Positions 55,682-63,917 of a DNA stretch of 64,000 nt are shown piece after piece. The notes beneath the pieces are model-generated. The model did no database searches and was not told the DNA's origin. It was given only the letters and a program-made list of their open reading frames with translations. Source of the stretch: Hydrogenophaga borbori (lineage in GTDB: Bacteria > Pseudomonadota > Gammaproteobacteria > Burkholderiales > Burkholderiaceae_C); NCBI RefSeq assembly GCF_003417535.1, contig NZ_QVLS01000006.1, positions 1 to 64,000 on the forward strand, given 5' to 3'. Positions within the stretch are counted from its first letter, which is position 1. Each line of letters opens with the position of its first letter. A program made the translations under genes and the position numbers.

Positions 55682-56608
55682 TCAGAGCCGGGAGACGGCC
55701 TGGAAGCCCTGGGCCGAGGAGGCCTGGGGCTGCGGAATGGCCTTGCCCGTGACCGGCGTGACCGGGAAAACGATGTTGATCTGCCCCGTGCCCGAGGCGC
55801 CGAAGTACGGCGTGATGACCTCGCCGTGCCCGTCGTACTCGCTCCAGCCCAGCGCGCCCAGCATCATGGCGGTGTCGTGCATGAAGCCTTCGCCATGGCC
55901 CTTGACCGCGTACTCGGGCAGCATCTCGCAGAAGGCCTTCCATTCGCCGCTCTGCCACATGCGCACCACCTCGTGGTCCATGGTTTCCAGGAAGGGGCTC
56001 CAGAGCTTGAAGGCGTACTCGGGCGCCAGGCCGTTCTGCGCGAAGCGGTGGCTGAGCGAGCCGCTGGCGAGGATGGCGACGGTGCCGTCGTACTCGTCCT
56101 CGATGGCGCGGCGCAGGGCCCAGCCCAGGCGCGCGCTGTCGTTGAGGTAGTGGGCCATGCACAGGGCCGACACCGACACCGCCTTGAAGTGCTGGTCGGG
56201 GTTCATGTAGCGCATGGGCACCAGGGTGCCGTACTCGGGCGCCAGCGTGGTGCCGTCGTGCGCGAGCGTGTCCACCTTCCATTCGTTGGCCACCTTGGCC
56301 AGCAGCTTGCCCAGCTCGGGGTTGCCGGGGATGGCGTAGGGCATGTTGCTGATGAAGTGCGGCAACTCGTTGCTGGTGTAGTTGCCTTGCCAGTGTTTGG
56401 CGCAGTTGATGTGGTAGCTGGCGTTCACCAGCCAGTGGGTGTCGAACACGATGAAGGTGTCGACGCCCATGTCGCGGCAGCGCTGGCCGATCGCCTTCAG
56501 GCCGTCGATCGCGTCCTGGCGCGTGCCCTTGCGCGGGCCTTCATCGATCTCGCTGAGGACGATGGAGGGAACGTGGGTGATCTTGGCGACCAGTGCTAAC
56601 TTGCCCAT
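55682..56608 (-). CDS. hpaD: Homoprotocatechuate 2,3-dioxygenase (class III extradiol)
   Basis: This 308-aa LigB-family extradiol dioxygenase closely matches, by recollection, enterobacterial HpaD, which opens the ring of 3,4-dihydroxyphenylacetate. Shared features are LALVAKITHVPSIVLSE, MGVDTFIVFDTHWLVNASYHIN with metal-site His, TSNELPHFI, EYGTLVPMRYMN, LASGSLSHRF and MLPEYAVKGHGEGFMHDT. It is slightly longer than the ~283-aa reference owing to a C-terminal QPQASSAQGFQAVSRL tail. A GGAGAC ribosome-binding site precedes the ATG. Confidence 0.95.
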   Translation of the reverse strand: MGKLALVAKITHVPSIVLSEIDEGPRKGTRQDAIDGLKAIGQRCRDMGVDTFIVFDTHWLVNASYHINCAKHWQGNYTSNELPHFISNMPYAIPGNPELGKLLAKVANEWKVDTLAHDGTTLAPEYGTLVPMRYMNPDQHFKAVSVSALCMAHYLNDSARLGWALRRAIEDEYDGTVAILASGSLSHRFAQNGLAPEYAFKLWSPFLETMDHEVVRMWQSGEWKAFCEMLPEYAVKGHGEGFMHDTAMMLGALGWSEYDGHGEVITPYFGASGTGQINIVFPVTPVTGKAIPQPQASSAQGFQAVSRL

Positions 56609-56656
56609 GGCTGTCTCCTTGTGCCGTGTGCGCGCGCGGCGAGCGCGCGCGCCATC

Positions 56657-58126
56657 TCAGATGCCCCAGTGGGGAATGTGGTGCGAACCCAGCGACACCG
56701 CGACGTTCTTGGGCTCCAGGAACACTTCGTAGCTCCAGGTGCCGCCCTCGCGACCGGTGCCCGAGGCCTTGGTGCCGCCGAAGGGCTGGCGCAGGTCGCG
56801 CACGTTCTGCGAGTTGACGAAGCACATGCCGGCCTCGATGGCCGCGGCCACGCGGTGCGCCTTGCCGAGGTTCTCGGTCCAGACGTAGCTGGACAGGCCG
56901 TACTGGATGTCGTTGGCCAGCGCGATGGCATGCGCCTCGTCCTTGAACGGGATCAGGCAGGCCACCGGGCCGAAGATCTCGTCCTGCGCGATCTTCATGC
57001 GGTTGTCCACGTCGGCGAACACCGTGGGCCAGACGTAATTGCCGGCCTTCACGCGGCCCGGCAGCTCGGGCGCGTAGCTCGGGCGGTCCAGGCCGCCGCA
57101 CAGCAGCGTGGCGCCCTCCTTGGGGCCCAGCTCGATGTAGCTCTTGACCTTGGCCAGGTGGGCCTTGCTGATCATGGGGCCGACGATGGTCTTGTCGTCC
57201 TGCGGGTCACCCACCACGATCTTCTTCGCGCGCTCGGCGAACTTCTGCGCGAAGTCGGCGTAGATGCTCTGCTGCACCAGGATGCGGCTGCCCGCGGTGC
57301 AGCGTTCGCCGTTGTTGCTGAAGATCATGAACACGGCGGCGTCCAGGGCGCGGTCCAGGTCGGCGTCCTCGAAGATCACGAAGGGGCTCTTGCCGCCCAG
57401 CTCCATGCTGAACTTCTTCAGACCCGCGCTCTGCACGATGCGGTTGCCGGTGGCGGTGGAGCCGGTGAAGCTGATGGCGCGCACATCGGGGTGCGAGCAC
57501 AGCGGCTCGCCGGCGTCCTTGCCGTAGCCGTGCACGATGTTGAGCACGCCCGGGGGCACGCCGGCTTCGAGCGCGAGCTCGCCCAGGCGGGCCGCCGTCA
57601 GGGGCGACAGCTCGCTCATCTTCAGCACGGCCGTGTTGCCGAAAGCCAGGCAGGGCGCGGTCTTCCAGGTGGCCGTCATGAAGGGAACGTTCCAGGGGCT
57701 GATGAGCGCACACACGCCCACCGGGTGGAACAGGGTGTAGTTCAGGTGCGTGGGCGTGGGGTAGGTGTGGCCGTCCACGCGCGTGCACATCTCGGCGAAG
57801 TAGCTGAAGTTGTCGGCCGCGCGCGGCACCAGCTGCTTGCCCGTCTGCGAGATCACCTGGCCGGTGTCGTCGGTCTCGGTGCGCGAGAGCTCGGGCACGT
57901 GCCTGGCGATGAGCTCGCCCAGCTTGCGCATGATGGCCGCGCGCTCGGTGGCGGGACGACCGGCCCAGGCGGGAAAGGCGTCCTTGGCGGCCTGCACGGC
58001 GGCGTTGACCTCGGCCTCGCCGCCAGCGGCGACCTCGGCCAGGGCTTCCTGCGTGGCGGGGTTGATGGTCTCGAAGGTGGCGGCGCTGGCGACGGCCTTG
58101 CCGTTGATGAGGTGCTGGATGGTCAT
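56657..58126 (-). CDS. hpaE: 5-carboxymethyl-2-hydroxymuconate semialdehyde dehydrogenase
   Basis: This 489-aa aldehyde dehydrogenase oxidises the ring-cleavage semialdehyde to the diacid. The catalytic residues are E242 (MELGGKSP) and C276 (NNGERCTAGSR), and SPWNVPFMTATWK and LKMSELSPLTA are in the cofactor region (usual LKPSE has Met for Pro). It lies between hpaD and the hpaG genes in order and direction. Confidence 0.95.
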   Translation of the reverse strand: MTIQHLINGKAVASAATFETINPATQEALAEVAAGGEAEVNAAVQAAKDAFPAWAGRPATERAAIMRKLGELIARHVPELSRTETDDTGQVISQTGKQLVPRAADNFSYFAEMCTRVDGHTYPTPTHLNYTLFHPVGVCALISPWNVPFMTATWKTAPCLAFGNTAVLKMSELSPLTAARLGELALEAGVPPGVLNIVHGYGKDAGEPLCSHPDVRAISFTGSTATGNRIVQSAGLKKFSMELGGKSPFVIFEDADLDRALDAAVFMIFSNNGERCTAGSRILVQQSIYADFAQKFAERAKKIVVGDPQDDKTIVGPMISKAHLAKVKSYIELGPKEGATLLCGGLDRPSYAPELPGRVKAGNYVWPTVFADVDNRMKIAQDEIFGPVACLIPFKDEAHAIALANDIQYGLSSYVWTENLGKAHRVAAAIEAGMCFVNSQNVRDLRQPFGGTKASGTGREGGTWSYEVFLEPKNVAVSLGSHHIPHWGI

Positions 58127-58137
58127 GGGGGACGGGC

Positions 58138-58911
58138 CTACGAAAGCGTGGGGGCGGTGATGGTGTTGTGCAGTTCGCCAACGCCCTCGATGGACGTGAT
58201 CACCACGTCGCCGGGCTGGCAGTCGACCACGCCGTCGGGCGTGCCGGTGAGGATCAGGTCCCCGGGCTGCAGGGTCATGAAGGAAGTGAAGTACTCGATC
58301 AGCGTGGGCACGTCGAACACCATGTCGCGGGTGTTGCCGCTCTGGGTGACTGTGCCGTTCACCGTGGTCCGCAGCGCGAGGTTCATGGGATCGGGCAGGT
58401 CCGCCGCGTCCACCAGCCAGGGGCCGATGGGCGTGCAGGTGTCGCGGTTCTTCACGCGCAGGTTGGGGCGGTACCAGTTCTCCAGGTAGTCGCGGATCGC
58501 GTAGTCGTTGGCCACGGTGTAGCCGGCGATGAAGTCCATCGCGTCGCCGCGCTTCACGTGTTTGGCGGTGCGGCCAATGACCACCGCGAGCTCGCACTCG
58601 TAGTGCATGAACGCCACGCCGGCCGGGCGCACGGTGAACGCCCGGTGACCAATGAGCGAGGCCTCGCCCTTGGCGAAGGCCAGCGGTTCGGTGGGCGGCT
58701 TGAAGGCCAGTTCCTTGGCGTGGTCGGCGTAGTTCAGGCCCAGGGCCAGCACGGTGCGCGGGCGCGGCACGGGCGCCAGCGGCGGCAGCCAGACCACCTC
58801 GTCGGCGGCGACCCGGCGGCCCTTGAAGGCGGGCGTGAGCAGCTCCAGCTGGCCGTCGCGTTCGACGGCGTCGTGAACCGCGCCGGCCCAGGCGATGCGG
58901 GCTCTTTTCAT
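58138..58911 (-). CDS. hpaG2: HpaG C-terminal-type FAH protein (HHDD isomerase/decarboxylase)
   Basis: This 257-aa fumarylacetoacetate-hydrolase-fold protein has the metal-site Glu residues in HYECELAVVIGRTAKHVKRGDAMDFIAGYTVANDYAIRDYLENWYRPNLRVKNRDTCTP, and ILTGTPDGVVDCQPGDVV. It matches the C-terminal half of bifunctional HpaG (2-hydroxyhepta-2,4-diene-1,7-dioate isomerase/OPET decarboxylase). The other half is encoded separately just upstream. The ATG overlaps that gene's stop (ATGA). Confidence 0.92.
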   Translation of the reverse strand: MKRARIAWAGAVHDAVERDGQLELLTPAFKGRRVAADEVVWLPPLAPVPRPRTVLALGLNYADHAKELAFKPPTEPLAFAKGEASLIGHRAFTVRPAGVAFMHYECELAVVIGRTAKHVKRGDAMDFIAGYTVANDYAIRDYLENWYRPNLRVKNRDTCTPIGPWLVDAADLPDPMNLALRTTVNGTVTQSGNTRDMVFDVPTLIEYFTSFMTLQPGDLILTGTPDGVVDCQPGDVVITSIEGVGELHNTITAPTLS

Positions 58912-59645
58912 GAGAACCGTCCCCCCACGCTCTGCGCCAAGGCGCTGCCGCTGCCCCCCGAGGAGGCCCTCGCGACTTGGGGCGGCCCGGCGTCGCTCGC
59001 CTCCTCTGCCACGAAGCGCTGCAGGGCCGGCTTGAGGCCCGGCGCGCTGATTTCCACCGCGTCCCCGACGGCCACGCGCGGGCGCGTGCCGTCGGCCAGC
59101 ACCTCGCTGCCAACCAGCAGCACGTCGCCGGGGCGCATCGTCATGAATTCGCCGACGTCTTTCAGCAGCGTGGGGATGTCGCGCACCAGGTCCTTGAGCG
59201 CGGTGGTCTGCTGGTGCACGCCGTGGATGCGCAGCTCCAGTTCGAGCGCGGCCAGGCCCCCGATGCCGCCCAGCGCCGCCAGCGGCGTGGGCTCCAGCGG
59301 CAGGCCCAGGAAGCCATCGCGGTTGCGGAACTTCATGGGCGGGCGGTAGTAACTCTCGTGCGCCAGGCTCAGGTCGTTGACCAGCAGGGCGTGCGTGGGC
59401 GCGCCGTGTTCGCCGATCAGCAGGCCCAGGCTGGCCGATGCCTCGACCACCTCGCCCGCCGGCAGGGCCACGCTGGCGCCGTGCGGCGCGAAGGTGTTGG
59501 CCGTCTTCACGTACAGCACGGGTGCCTTGGGCGCGCCGCCATAGGGCTTGTCGCCCATGCGCGGCTGCCAGTGCGCGTATTCGCCGCGAAAGTTCAGCAG
59601 CGTGCCGTACACGGTGCCCGTGGGCACCCATCCATGGGCAGTCAT
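58908..59645 (-). CDS. hpaG1: HpaG N-terminal-type FAH protein (OPET decarboxylase half)
   Basis: This 245-aa FAH-fold protein matches the N-terminal half of HpaG: GTVYGTLLNFRGEYAHWQPRM, APVLYVKTANTFAPHG, LGLLIGEHGA, LAHESYYRPPMKFRNRDGFLG and RPGDVLLVGSEVLADG. Its last ~30 residues (ASDAGPPQVARASSGGSG...GGRFS) are encoded by a REP-like repeat and look like an added tail. The start overlaps the hpaR stop (ATGA). Confidence 0.9.
   Translation of the reverse strand: MTAHGWVPTGTVYGTLLNFRGEYAHWQPRMGDKPYGGAPKAPVLYVKTANTFAPHGASVALPAGEVVEASASLGLLIGEHGAPTHALLVNDLSLAHESYYRPPMKFRNRDGFLGLPLEPTPLAALGGIGGLAALELELRIHGVHQQTTALKDLVRDIPTLLKDVGEFMTMRPGDVLLVGSEVLADGTRPRVAVGDAVEISAPGLKPALQRFVAEEASDAGPPQVARASSGGSGSALAQSVGGRFS
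58921..58992 (-). repeat. REP-like element, copy 5 (translated as the hpaG1 tail)
   Basis: On the minus strand the 17-base head CGCCGGGCCGCCCCAAG (58992-58976) begins the element. It continues through CCTCGGGGGGCAGCGGCAG to GCGTGGGGGG. Here the repeat is inside the open reading frame and supplies the last codons of hpaG1. Confidence 0.65.
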
Positions 59646-60124
59646 GCCGCCTCCTCATCCAGGTTGTCGTCCACGTCGCCTTCGAGGGCGATCACCTCGT
59701 CCAGCAACACATAGAGCTGCGCAAGACGCGCCTTGCTCAATCGCTCCTCCAGCCAGGCGTAGTGCGCCTCGATGGTGGCGGACAGCTTGCGCACCAGCTT
59801 CAGGCCCGTCGGCGTGGCGCGCACCACGGTGCGCCGCGCGTCCTGGCTGCAGCGCTCGCGCGCGATCAGGCCGTCGCGCTCCATGCGCGTGAGCACGCCG
59901 GTGAGGCTGGGGCCCAGCAGAAAGGCCTCGCGCGCGATGCGCCCGGTTTCGATGCCGGCGGGGTCGCGCGCGTGTTCACCCAGCACGCGCAGCACGCGCC
60001 ACTGCTGGTCGCTCAGGCCGTGCTCGCGCAGGCTGGGCCGCGTGTGCTGCATCACCGACTCCCGCGCCTGCAGCAGCAGGCGCGGGAGGTTGCGGTGGGT
60101 GAAGGTCTTGTCGATCGGGTCCAT
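59642..60124 (-). CDS. hpaR: MarR-family repressor of the hpa operon
   Basis: This 160-aa MarR protein has the winged HTH (SDQQWRVLRVLGEHARDPAGIETGRIAREAFLLGPSLTGVLTRMERDGLIARERCSQDARRTVVRATPTG). HpaR in enterobacteria represses the homoprotocatechuate operon and is released by the aromatic substrates. A 16-bp palindrome lies 8 bases upstream of the ATG. It is the first gene of the hpa block. Confidence 0.93.
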   Translation of the reverse strand: MDPIDKTFTHRNLPRLLLQARESVMQHTRPSLREHGLSDQQWRVLRVLGEHARDPAGIETGRIAREAFLLGPSLTGVLTRMERDGLIARERCSQDARRTVVRATPTGLKLVRKLSATIEAHYAWLEERLSKARLAQLYVLLDEVIALEGDVDDNLDEEAA

Positions 60125-60132
60125 GGCGATTT

Positions 60133-60148
60133 ATTTAACATGTTAAAT
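60133..60148. promoter_or_regulatory. Probable HpaR operator (16-bp perfect palindrome)
   Basis: ATTTAACATGTTAAAT is a perfect 16-bp palindrome, unusually A/T-rich for this genome, centred 16 bases before the hpaR ATG. Its size and symmetry fit MarR-family operators. Autoregulation of hpaR and the downstream operon is the natural reading. Confidence 0.75.
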
Positions 60149-60167
60149 GAAATCGCCCGATCCGCCT

Positions 60168-60190
60168 ACCCCAGCCTGTTCTGGGGTTTT
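60168..60190 (+). terminator. Hairpin with T-run between hpaR and the binding-protein gene
   Basis: ACCCCAG (60168-60174) pairs with CTGGGGT (60181-60187) around CCTGTT, followed by TTT on the plus strand. Both flanking genes read on the minus strand, where the A-run precedes and no T-run follows the stem. It may be a weak bidirectional block separating the two minus-strand units. Confidence 0.4.
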
Positions 60191-60204
60191 CCCGAGCCTG
60201 GCCG

Positions 60205-61188
60205 TCAGTCGATGGTGGTGCCCGAGGCGCGCACCACCTTGCCCCAGCGCTCGGTCTCGCTGCGCACGTAGGCGGTCAGCTGCGCCGGGCTCATGGCGGT
60301 GCTCACGGGCTCGAAGCCGTCGCCTTCCAGGCGCGCGCGCAGCGCCGGGTCCTGCATCACCTTGGCCAGGGCTTGCGCGCAGCGGTTGATGACTTCGGGC
60401 GGCGTGCCGGCCGGCGCCACCAGGCTCTGCCAGGCCACGGCCTCGAAGTCCTTGGTGCCGGCCTGGCCCGATTCGGCGATGGTGGGGACCTCGGCCACGG
60501 CGGGCTGGCGCTTGGCCGAGGTGACGGCGATGGCGCGCAGCTTGCCCACCTTGACGTGGCCCAGCGCGGGCGGAATGTCGCTGAACATCAGGTCGATCTG
60601 GCCGCCGAGCAGGTCGGTGATGGCCGGGCCGCTGCCGCGGTAGGGCACGTGCTTGAGGTTGGCGCCGGTGGCGGCCTTGAACATCTCGGCGCCCAGGTGG
60701 TGCGGGCTGCCGTTGCCGGCCGAGCCGTAGACCAGGCCACCGGGGCGCGACTTGGCCAGCGCCACCAGCTCGGCGATGCTCTTGACCGGCAGCGAGGGAT
60801 TCACCACCACCAGCAGCGGCACCGCGCCGATCATGCCGATGGGCGCGAAGTCCTTGGCCGGGTCGTAGGCGAGCTGCTTGTAGAGCCAGGGGTTGATGGC
60901 CAGCGTGGTGCTGGTGGCCACCAGCAGGGTGTTGCCGTCGGCGGCGGCGCGCGCCACCTGGGCCGCGCCCACGCCGCTGCCGGCGCCGGGCTTGTTCTCC
61001 ACGATCATGGTGCGGCCCAGCAGGGGCGACATCTGCTGCGCGAGCATGCGCCCCAGCAGATCGGTGGTGCCGCCGGGCGCGTAGGGCACGACGATGGTGA
61101 TGGGCTTGTCGGCCTGCGCGAAGGCGGCGGGCGCGGCGCTGGCGGCGCACAGGGCGGCGAGCTGGGTGAGGGCGTGGCGGCGGTTCAT
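60205..61188 (-). CDS. Tripartite tricarboxylate (Bug-type) solute-binding protein
   Basis: This 327-aa periplasmic receptor has a Tat/Sec-like signal peptide (MNRRHALTQLAALCAASAAPAAFAQ). The Bug signature follows: ITIVVPYAPGGTTDLLGRMLAQQMSPLLGRTMIVENKPGAGSGVGAAQVARAAADG, and HVPYRGSGPAITDLLGGQIDLMFSDI. Betaproteobacteria carry many such orphan receptors. Its position beside the flavin monooxygenase and hpa genes suggests an aromatic-acid ligand. Confidence 0.9.
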   Translation of the reverse strand: MNRRHALTQLAALCAASAAPAAFAQADKPITIVVPYAPGGTTDLLGRMLAQQMSPLLGRTMIVENKPGAGSGVGAAQVARAAADGNTLLVATSTTLAINPWLYKQLAYDPAKDFAPIGMIGAVPLLVVVNPSLPVKSIAELVALAKSRPGGLVYGSAGNGSPHHLGAEMFKAATGANLKHVPYRGSGPAITDLLGGQIDLMFSDIPPALGHVKVGKLRAIAVTSAKRQPAVAEVPTIAESGQAGTKDFEAVAWQSLVAPAGTPPEVINRCAQALAKVMQDPALRARLEGDGFEPVSTAMSPAQLTAYVRSETERWGKVVRASGTTID

Positions 61189-61214
61189 GGCTTGTCTCCT
61201 TGGGGTGAATGGTG

Positions 61215-62870
61215 TCAGGCGGGCACGGCGGCGCCGCGCAGGCGGTCGATCAGCGCGAGCGGGTCGGCGGGCGGCGCGTCGCCGCGCCAGGCCACGTGCT
61301 GGTCGGGGCGCGAGAGCAGCAACGCGGTCGTGTAGAGCGCGCCGGCCTCGCGCGGGCTGAGGTCCAGCACGCGCAGCGGCACGCCGCGCGCGCGCGCCGC
61401 GTCTTCGAGCGGGCGCACGTCCACGCCCGGGTCGCGGCGCAGCAGGGTGTAGTCGGGCCCGAGCGCGTCGTACAGCGAGCGGCCGTCGTCGAGCCAGACG
61501 TGCGGCGTGCGGCAGCCCGGCACGGTCGAGGGCGTGAAGCCGTCCATGGTGTAGCCGGGCGCGGCTTCGCCGTCGTAGGCGATCAGCGGCGAGTCGTCGT
61601 AGAAGTAGCCGAAGTTCAGGCCGCCGCAGCAGTACTGGCGCACGTTGAGCTCGTACAGCGCGGCGCCGGCCCGGGCGCGCGCGGCGGCGCCGGCCTCGCC
61701 CGCGTCCTCGATGCCGGCGGGCACGCCCTCGCGCTGGGCCTGCAGGGCCAGCGCGTGGTTCATGGCGAAGCGCGAGACCTGCTCGGTGATGGGCTGGCGC
61801 TCGCGCTCGTAGGCGCCCAGGATGGCCTCGCCGGCCCAGCCGTTCAGGTGCGCGGCCAGCAGCCACGACAGGTTCATCGCGTCCGCGATGCCGGCGTTCA
61901 TGCCATAGCCTGCCATGGGGATCCACAGGTGCGCGGCGTCGCCGCAGATGAAGACGCGGCGGTCGCGGAAGCGGTCGGCCACGAGGCGGCGGCCGATCCA
62001 GTCTTCCTTGCTGATGATCTCGTACTGGAAGTCCGGGCCCACGCCCAGGATCTCGCGGATCGCCCAGTCGCGGTCGACGGACTCGAAGTCGGCCTCGTCG
62101 GCCTTGAGGTAGTTGTGCAGCAGCCAGGTCTCGCGCCCGTCGATGGCGTAGACGTTGCCGCAGCGGCGCGGGTTGAGCGAGAAGGTGGCCCAGGCCGGGC
62201 CGTGCTTGGCCAGGCCCAGCAGCGCGGGCGCGCGGAAGTAGGTGGACTGCACGCGGCCCACCTCGTCGGTGCCCGAGAGCTTGGCGCCGATGCTCTTGCG
62301 CACCAGGGAGCGGCCACCGTCGCAGCCGATCAGGTAGTCGGCCCGCAACTCGATGGCCTCGCCGCTGTCCAGGTTCACGCCGGTGGCGCGCACGCCGGCC
62401 TCGTCCTGCGTGACGGCGTCGATGCGCGTGCGGTTGAGGATGCGCAGGCCGCTCTGGCGCTCGGCGTGCGCGAACAGCACGGGCTCCAGGTAGATCTGGT
62501 TGATGCGGTGCGGCGGCTCGGGCGTGGGCCACCAGGTGTCGGGGCCGCCGGTGGCCGTGTAGCGGCTCTGGCGCGCGGGAATGGGGATGCGCGAGAGCTC
62601 ATCGCCCGTGAAGCTGGTGCGGTAGGACACGTCGTTGGGGTAGTCCGCCGGCAGGCCGGCCTCGCGCAGCGCGCCGGCCACGCCGAGGCGGCGGAAGATC
62701 TCCATCGAGCGCGCCGACACGTGGTTGCACTTCACGTTGGGCGGCTCGCCGCGGTGGCGGGTCTCGGCCACCAGCACGGCGATGCCGCGCTGGGCGAGGT
62801 CCATGGCGAGCGTCAGGCCCACCGGCCCGGCCCCCACGATCAGCACCTGCGCTTGCAGGGTCTGGGTCAT
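61215..62870 (-). CDS. Class A FAD-dependent aromatic monooxygenase
   Basis: This 551-aa flavin hydroxylase of the MhpA/PheA/TfdB group has the FAD dinucleotide motif GAGPVG (13-18), the DG motif YLIGCDGGRSLVRKSIGA, and the GD motif VFICGDAAHLWIPMAGYGMNAGIADAMNL. A thioredoxin-like C-terminal domain is present. It could hydroxylate an aryl acid that feeds the hpa pathway; the true substrate is unknown. ATG 62870 was chosen because GGAGACC lies 6 bases upstream (ATG 62882 has none). Confidence 0.88.
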   Translation of the reverse strand: MTQTLQAQVLIVGAGPVGLTLAMDLAQRGIAVLVAETRHRGEPPNVKCNHVSARSMEIFRRLGVAGALREAGLPADYPNDVSYRTSFTGDELSRIPIPARQSRYTATGGPDTWWPTPEPPHRINQIYLEPVLFAHAERQSGLRILNRTRIDAVTQDEAGVRATGVNLDSGEAIELRADYLIGCDGGRSLVRKSIGAKLSGTDEVGRVQSTYFRAPALLGLAKHGPAWATFSLNPRRCGNVYAIDGRETWLLHNYLKADEADFESVDRDWAIREILGVGPDFQYEIISKEDWIGRRLVADRFRDRRVFICGDAAHLWIPMAGYGMNAGIADAMNLSWLLAAHLNGWAGEAILGAYERERQPITEQVSRFAMNHALALQAQREGVPAGIEDAGEAGAAARARAGAALYELNVRQYCCGGLNFGYFYDDSPLIAYDGEAAPGYTMDGFTPSTVPGCRTPHVWLDDGRSLYDALGPDYTLLRRDPGVDVRPLEDAARARGVPLRVLDLSPREAGALYTTALLLSRPDQHVAWRGDAPPADPLALIDRLRGAAVPA

Positions 62871-62902
62871 GCTGGTCTCCATTCAACAGACGAAAGCCGA
62901 CA

Positions 62903-62931
62903 ATTACAGGCCTTCGCGCGCCGCGTGAAAA
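62903..62931 (-). promoter_or_regulatory. Putative promoter of the FAD monooxygenase gene
   Basis: On the minus strand TTTTCA (62931-62926) and TGTAAT (62908-62903) are separated by 17 bases, in the 72-base gap between this gene and a divergent LysR gene. The LysR product probably binds here. Confidence 0.45.
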
Positions 62932-62942
62932 ATGAAACTTCG

Positions 62943-63863
62943 ATGGCGATTCATAAAAAACCCGCACACCTCGGCAGCCTGCCCTCGGTGCGCCAGTTGC
63001 GCGCCTTCGTGGCGGTGTACGACAGCGGCCAGCTCTCGGCCGCGGCCGAGGCCCTGTCGCTGACGCAGCCGGCCGTGACCGTGCTGCTGCGCGAGCTGGA
63101 GGCGCGCCTGGGTGTGCGCCTGTTCGACCGCAGCACGCGCAGCCTGCGCCGCACCGAAGCCGCGGCCGAGGCCATCGGCTACGCGCGGCGCGCGCTGGCC
63201 GAGATGCAGGCCCTGAGCGGCGGCATGGCGGCGCTGGCGCGCGGCGAGCGCGGGCGCCTGCGCATCGCGGCCACGTCCACGGTGGCGCAGACCCTGCTGC
63301 CATCGGCCGTGCGCCGCTACCTGGACCGCTACCCCGGCATCGAGCTGCAGATCGACGACTGCGCGCCCGGCGAATTCGCCGAGCGCGTGCTCGCGGGCCA
63401 CGTGGACCTGGGCCTGGGCACGCTCGAAGGGCCCACGCCCGGCCTGTCTCAGCGCGTGGTGCTGCGCGACCACCTGGCCGCGATCGCGCCCGCCGGCCCG
63501 CGCTTTGCGGCGGACCGGCCGCTCACCTGGAAGCAGCTGGCGGCCTGGCCGGTGATCACGGTGCGGCCGGGCTACGGCGTGCGCCGGCGCATCGACGCGG
63601 CCGCGCGCGAGGCCGGGGCGGACCTGCGGATCGCGCACGAGGTCTCCCTGCTCACCACCGCGGTGGCCCTGGCCGCCGCCGGCCTGGGCGTGGCGGTGGT
63701 GCCGGGCAGCGTGTTCGCGCCCGCGCGACACCCCGAGCTGGTGGCGCGGCGCCTGGTGCGCCCGCTGGTGGAGCGCGACACCGCCGTGGTGTTCAAGAGC
63801 GACCGCTCGCTCTCGCCCGCCGCGCGGGCGTTTGCCGAGCTGCTGGAGGGCGGCGGGGCCTGA
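62943..63863 (+). CDS. LysR-family transcriptional regulator
   Basis: This 306-aa LysR protein has an HTH (LPSVRQLRAFVAVYDSGQLSAAAEALSLTQPAVTVLLRELEARLGVRLFDRSTRSL) and a PBP2-type effector domain. It is divergent from the FAD monooxygenase/binding-protein genes and likely controls them. ATG 62943 was chosen; an in-frame GTG at 62925 is possible. Confidence 0.9.
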   Translation: MAIHKKPAHLGSLPSVRQLRAFVAVYDSGQLSAAAEALSLTQPAVTVLLRELEARLGVRLFDRSTRSLRRTEAAAEAIGYARRALAEMQALSGGMAALARGERGRLRIAATSTVAQTLLPSAVRRYLDRYPGIELQIDDCAPGEFAERVLAGHVDLGLGTLEGPTPGLSQRVVLRDHLAAIAPAGPRFAADRPLTWKQLAAWPVITVRPGYGVRRRIDAAAREAGADLRIAHEVSLLTTAVALAAAGLGVAVVPGSVFAPARHPELVARRLVRPLVERDTAVVFKSDRSLSPAARAFAELLEGGGA

Positions 63864-63917
63864 GCCACGGACGGCGCGCGGGCCCTGGGGACATTGCCGC
63901 CTGCCTACACTCGCGCC

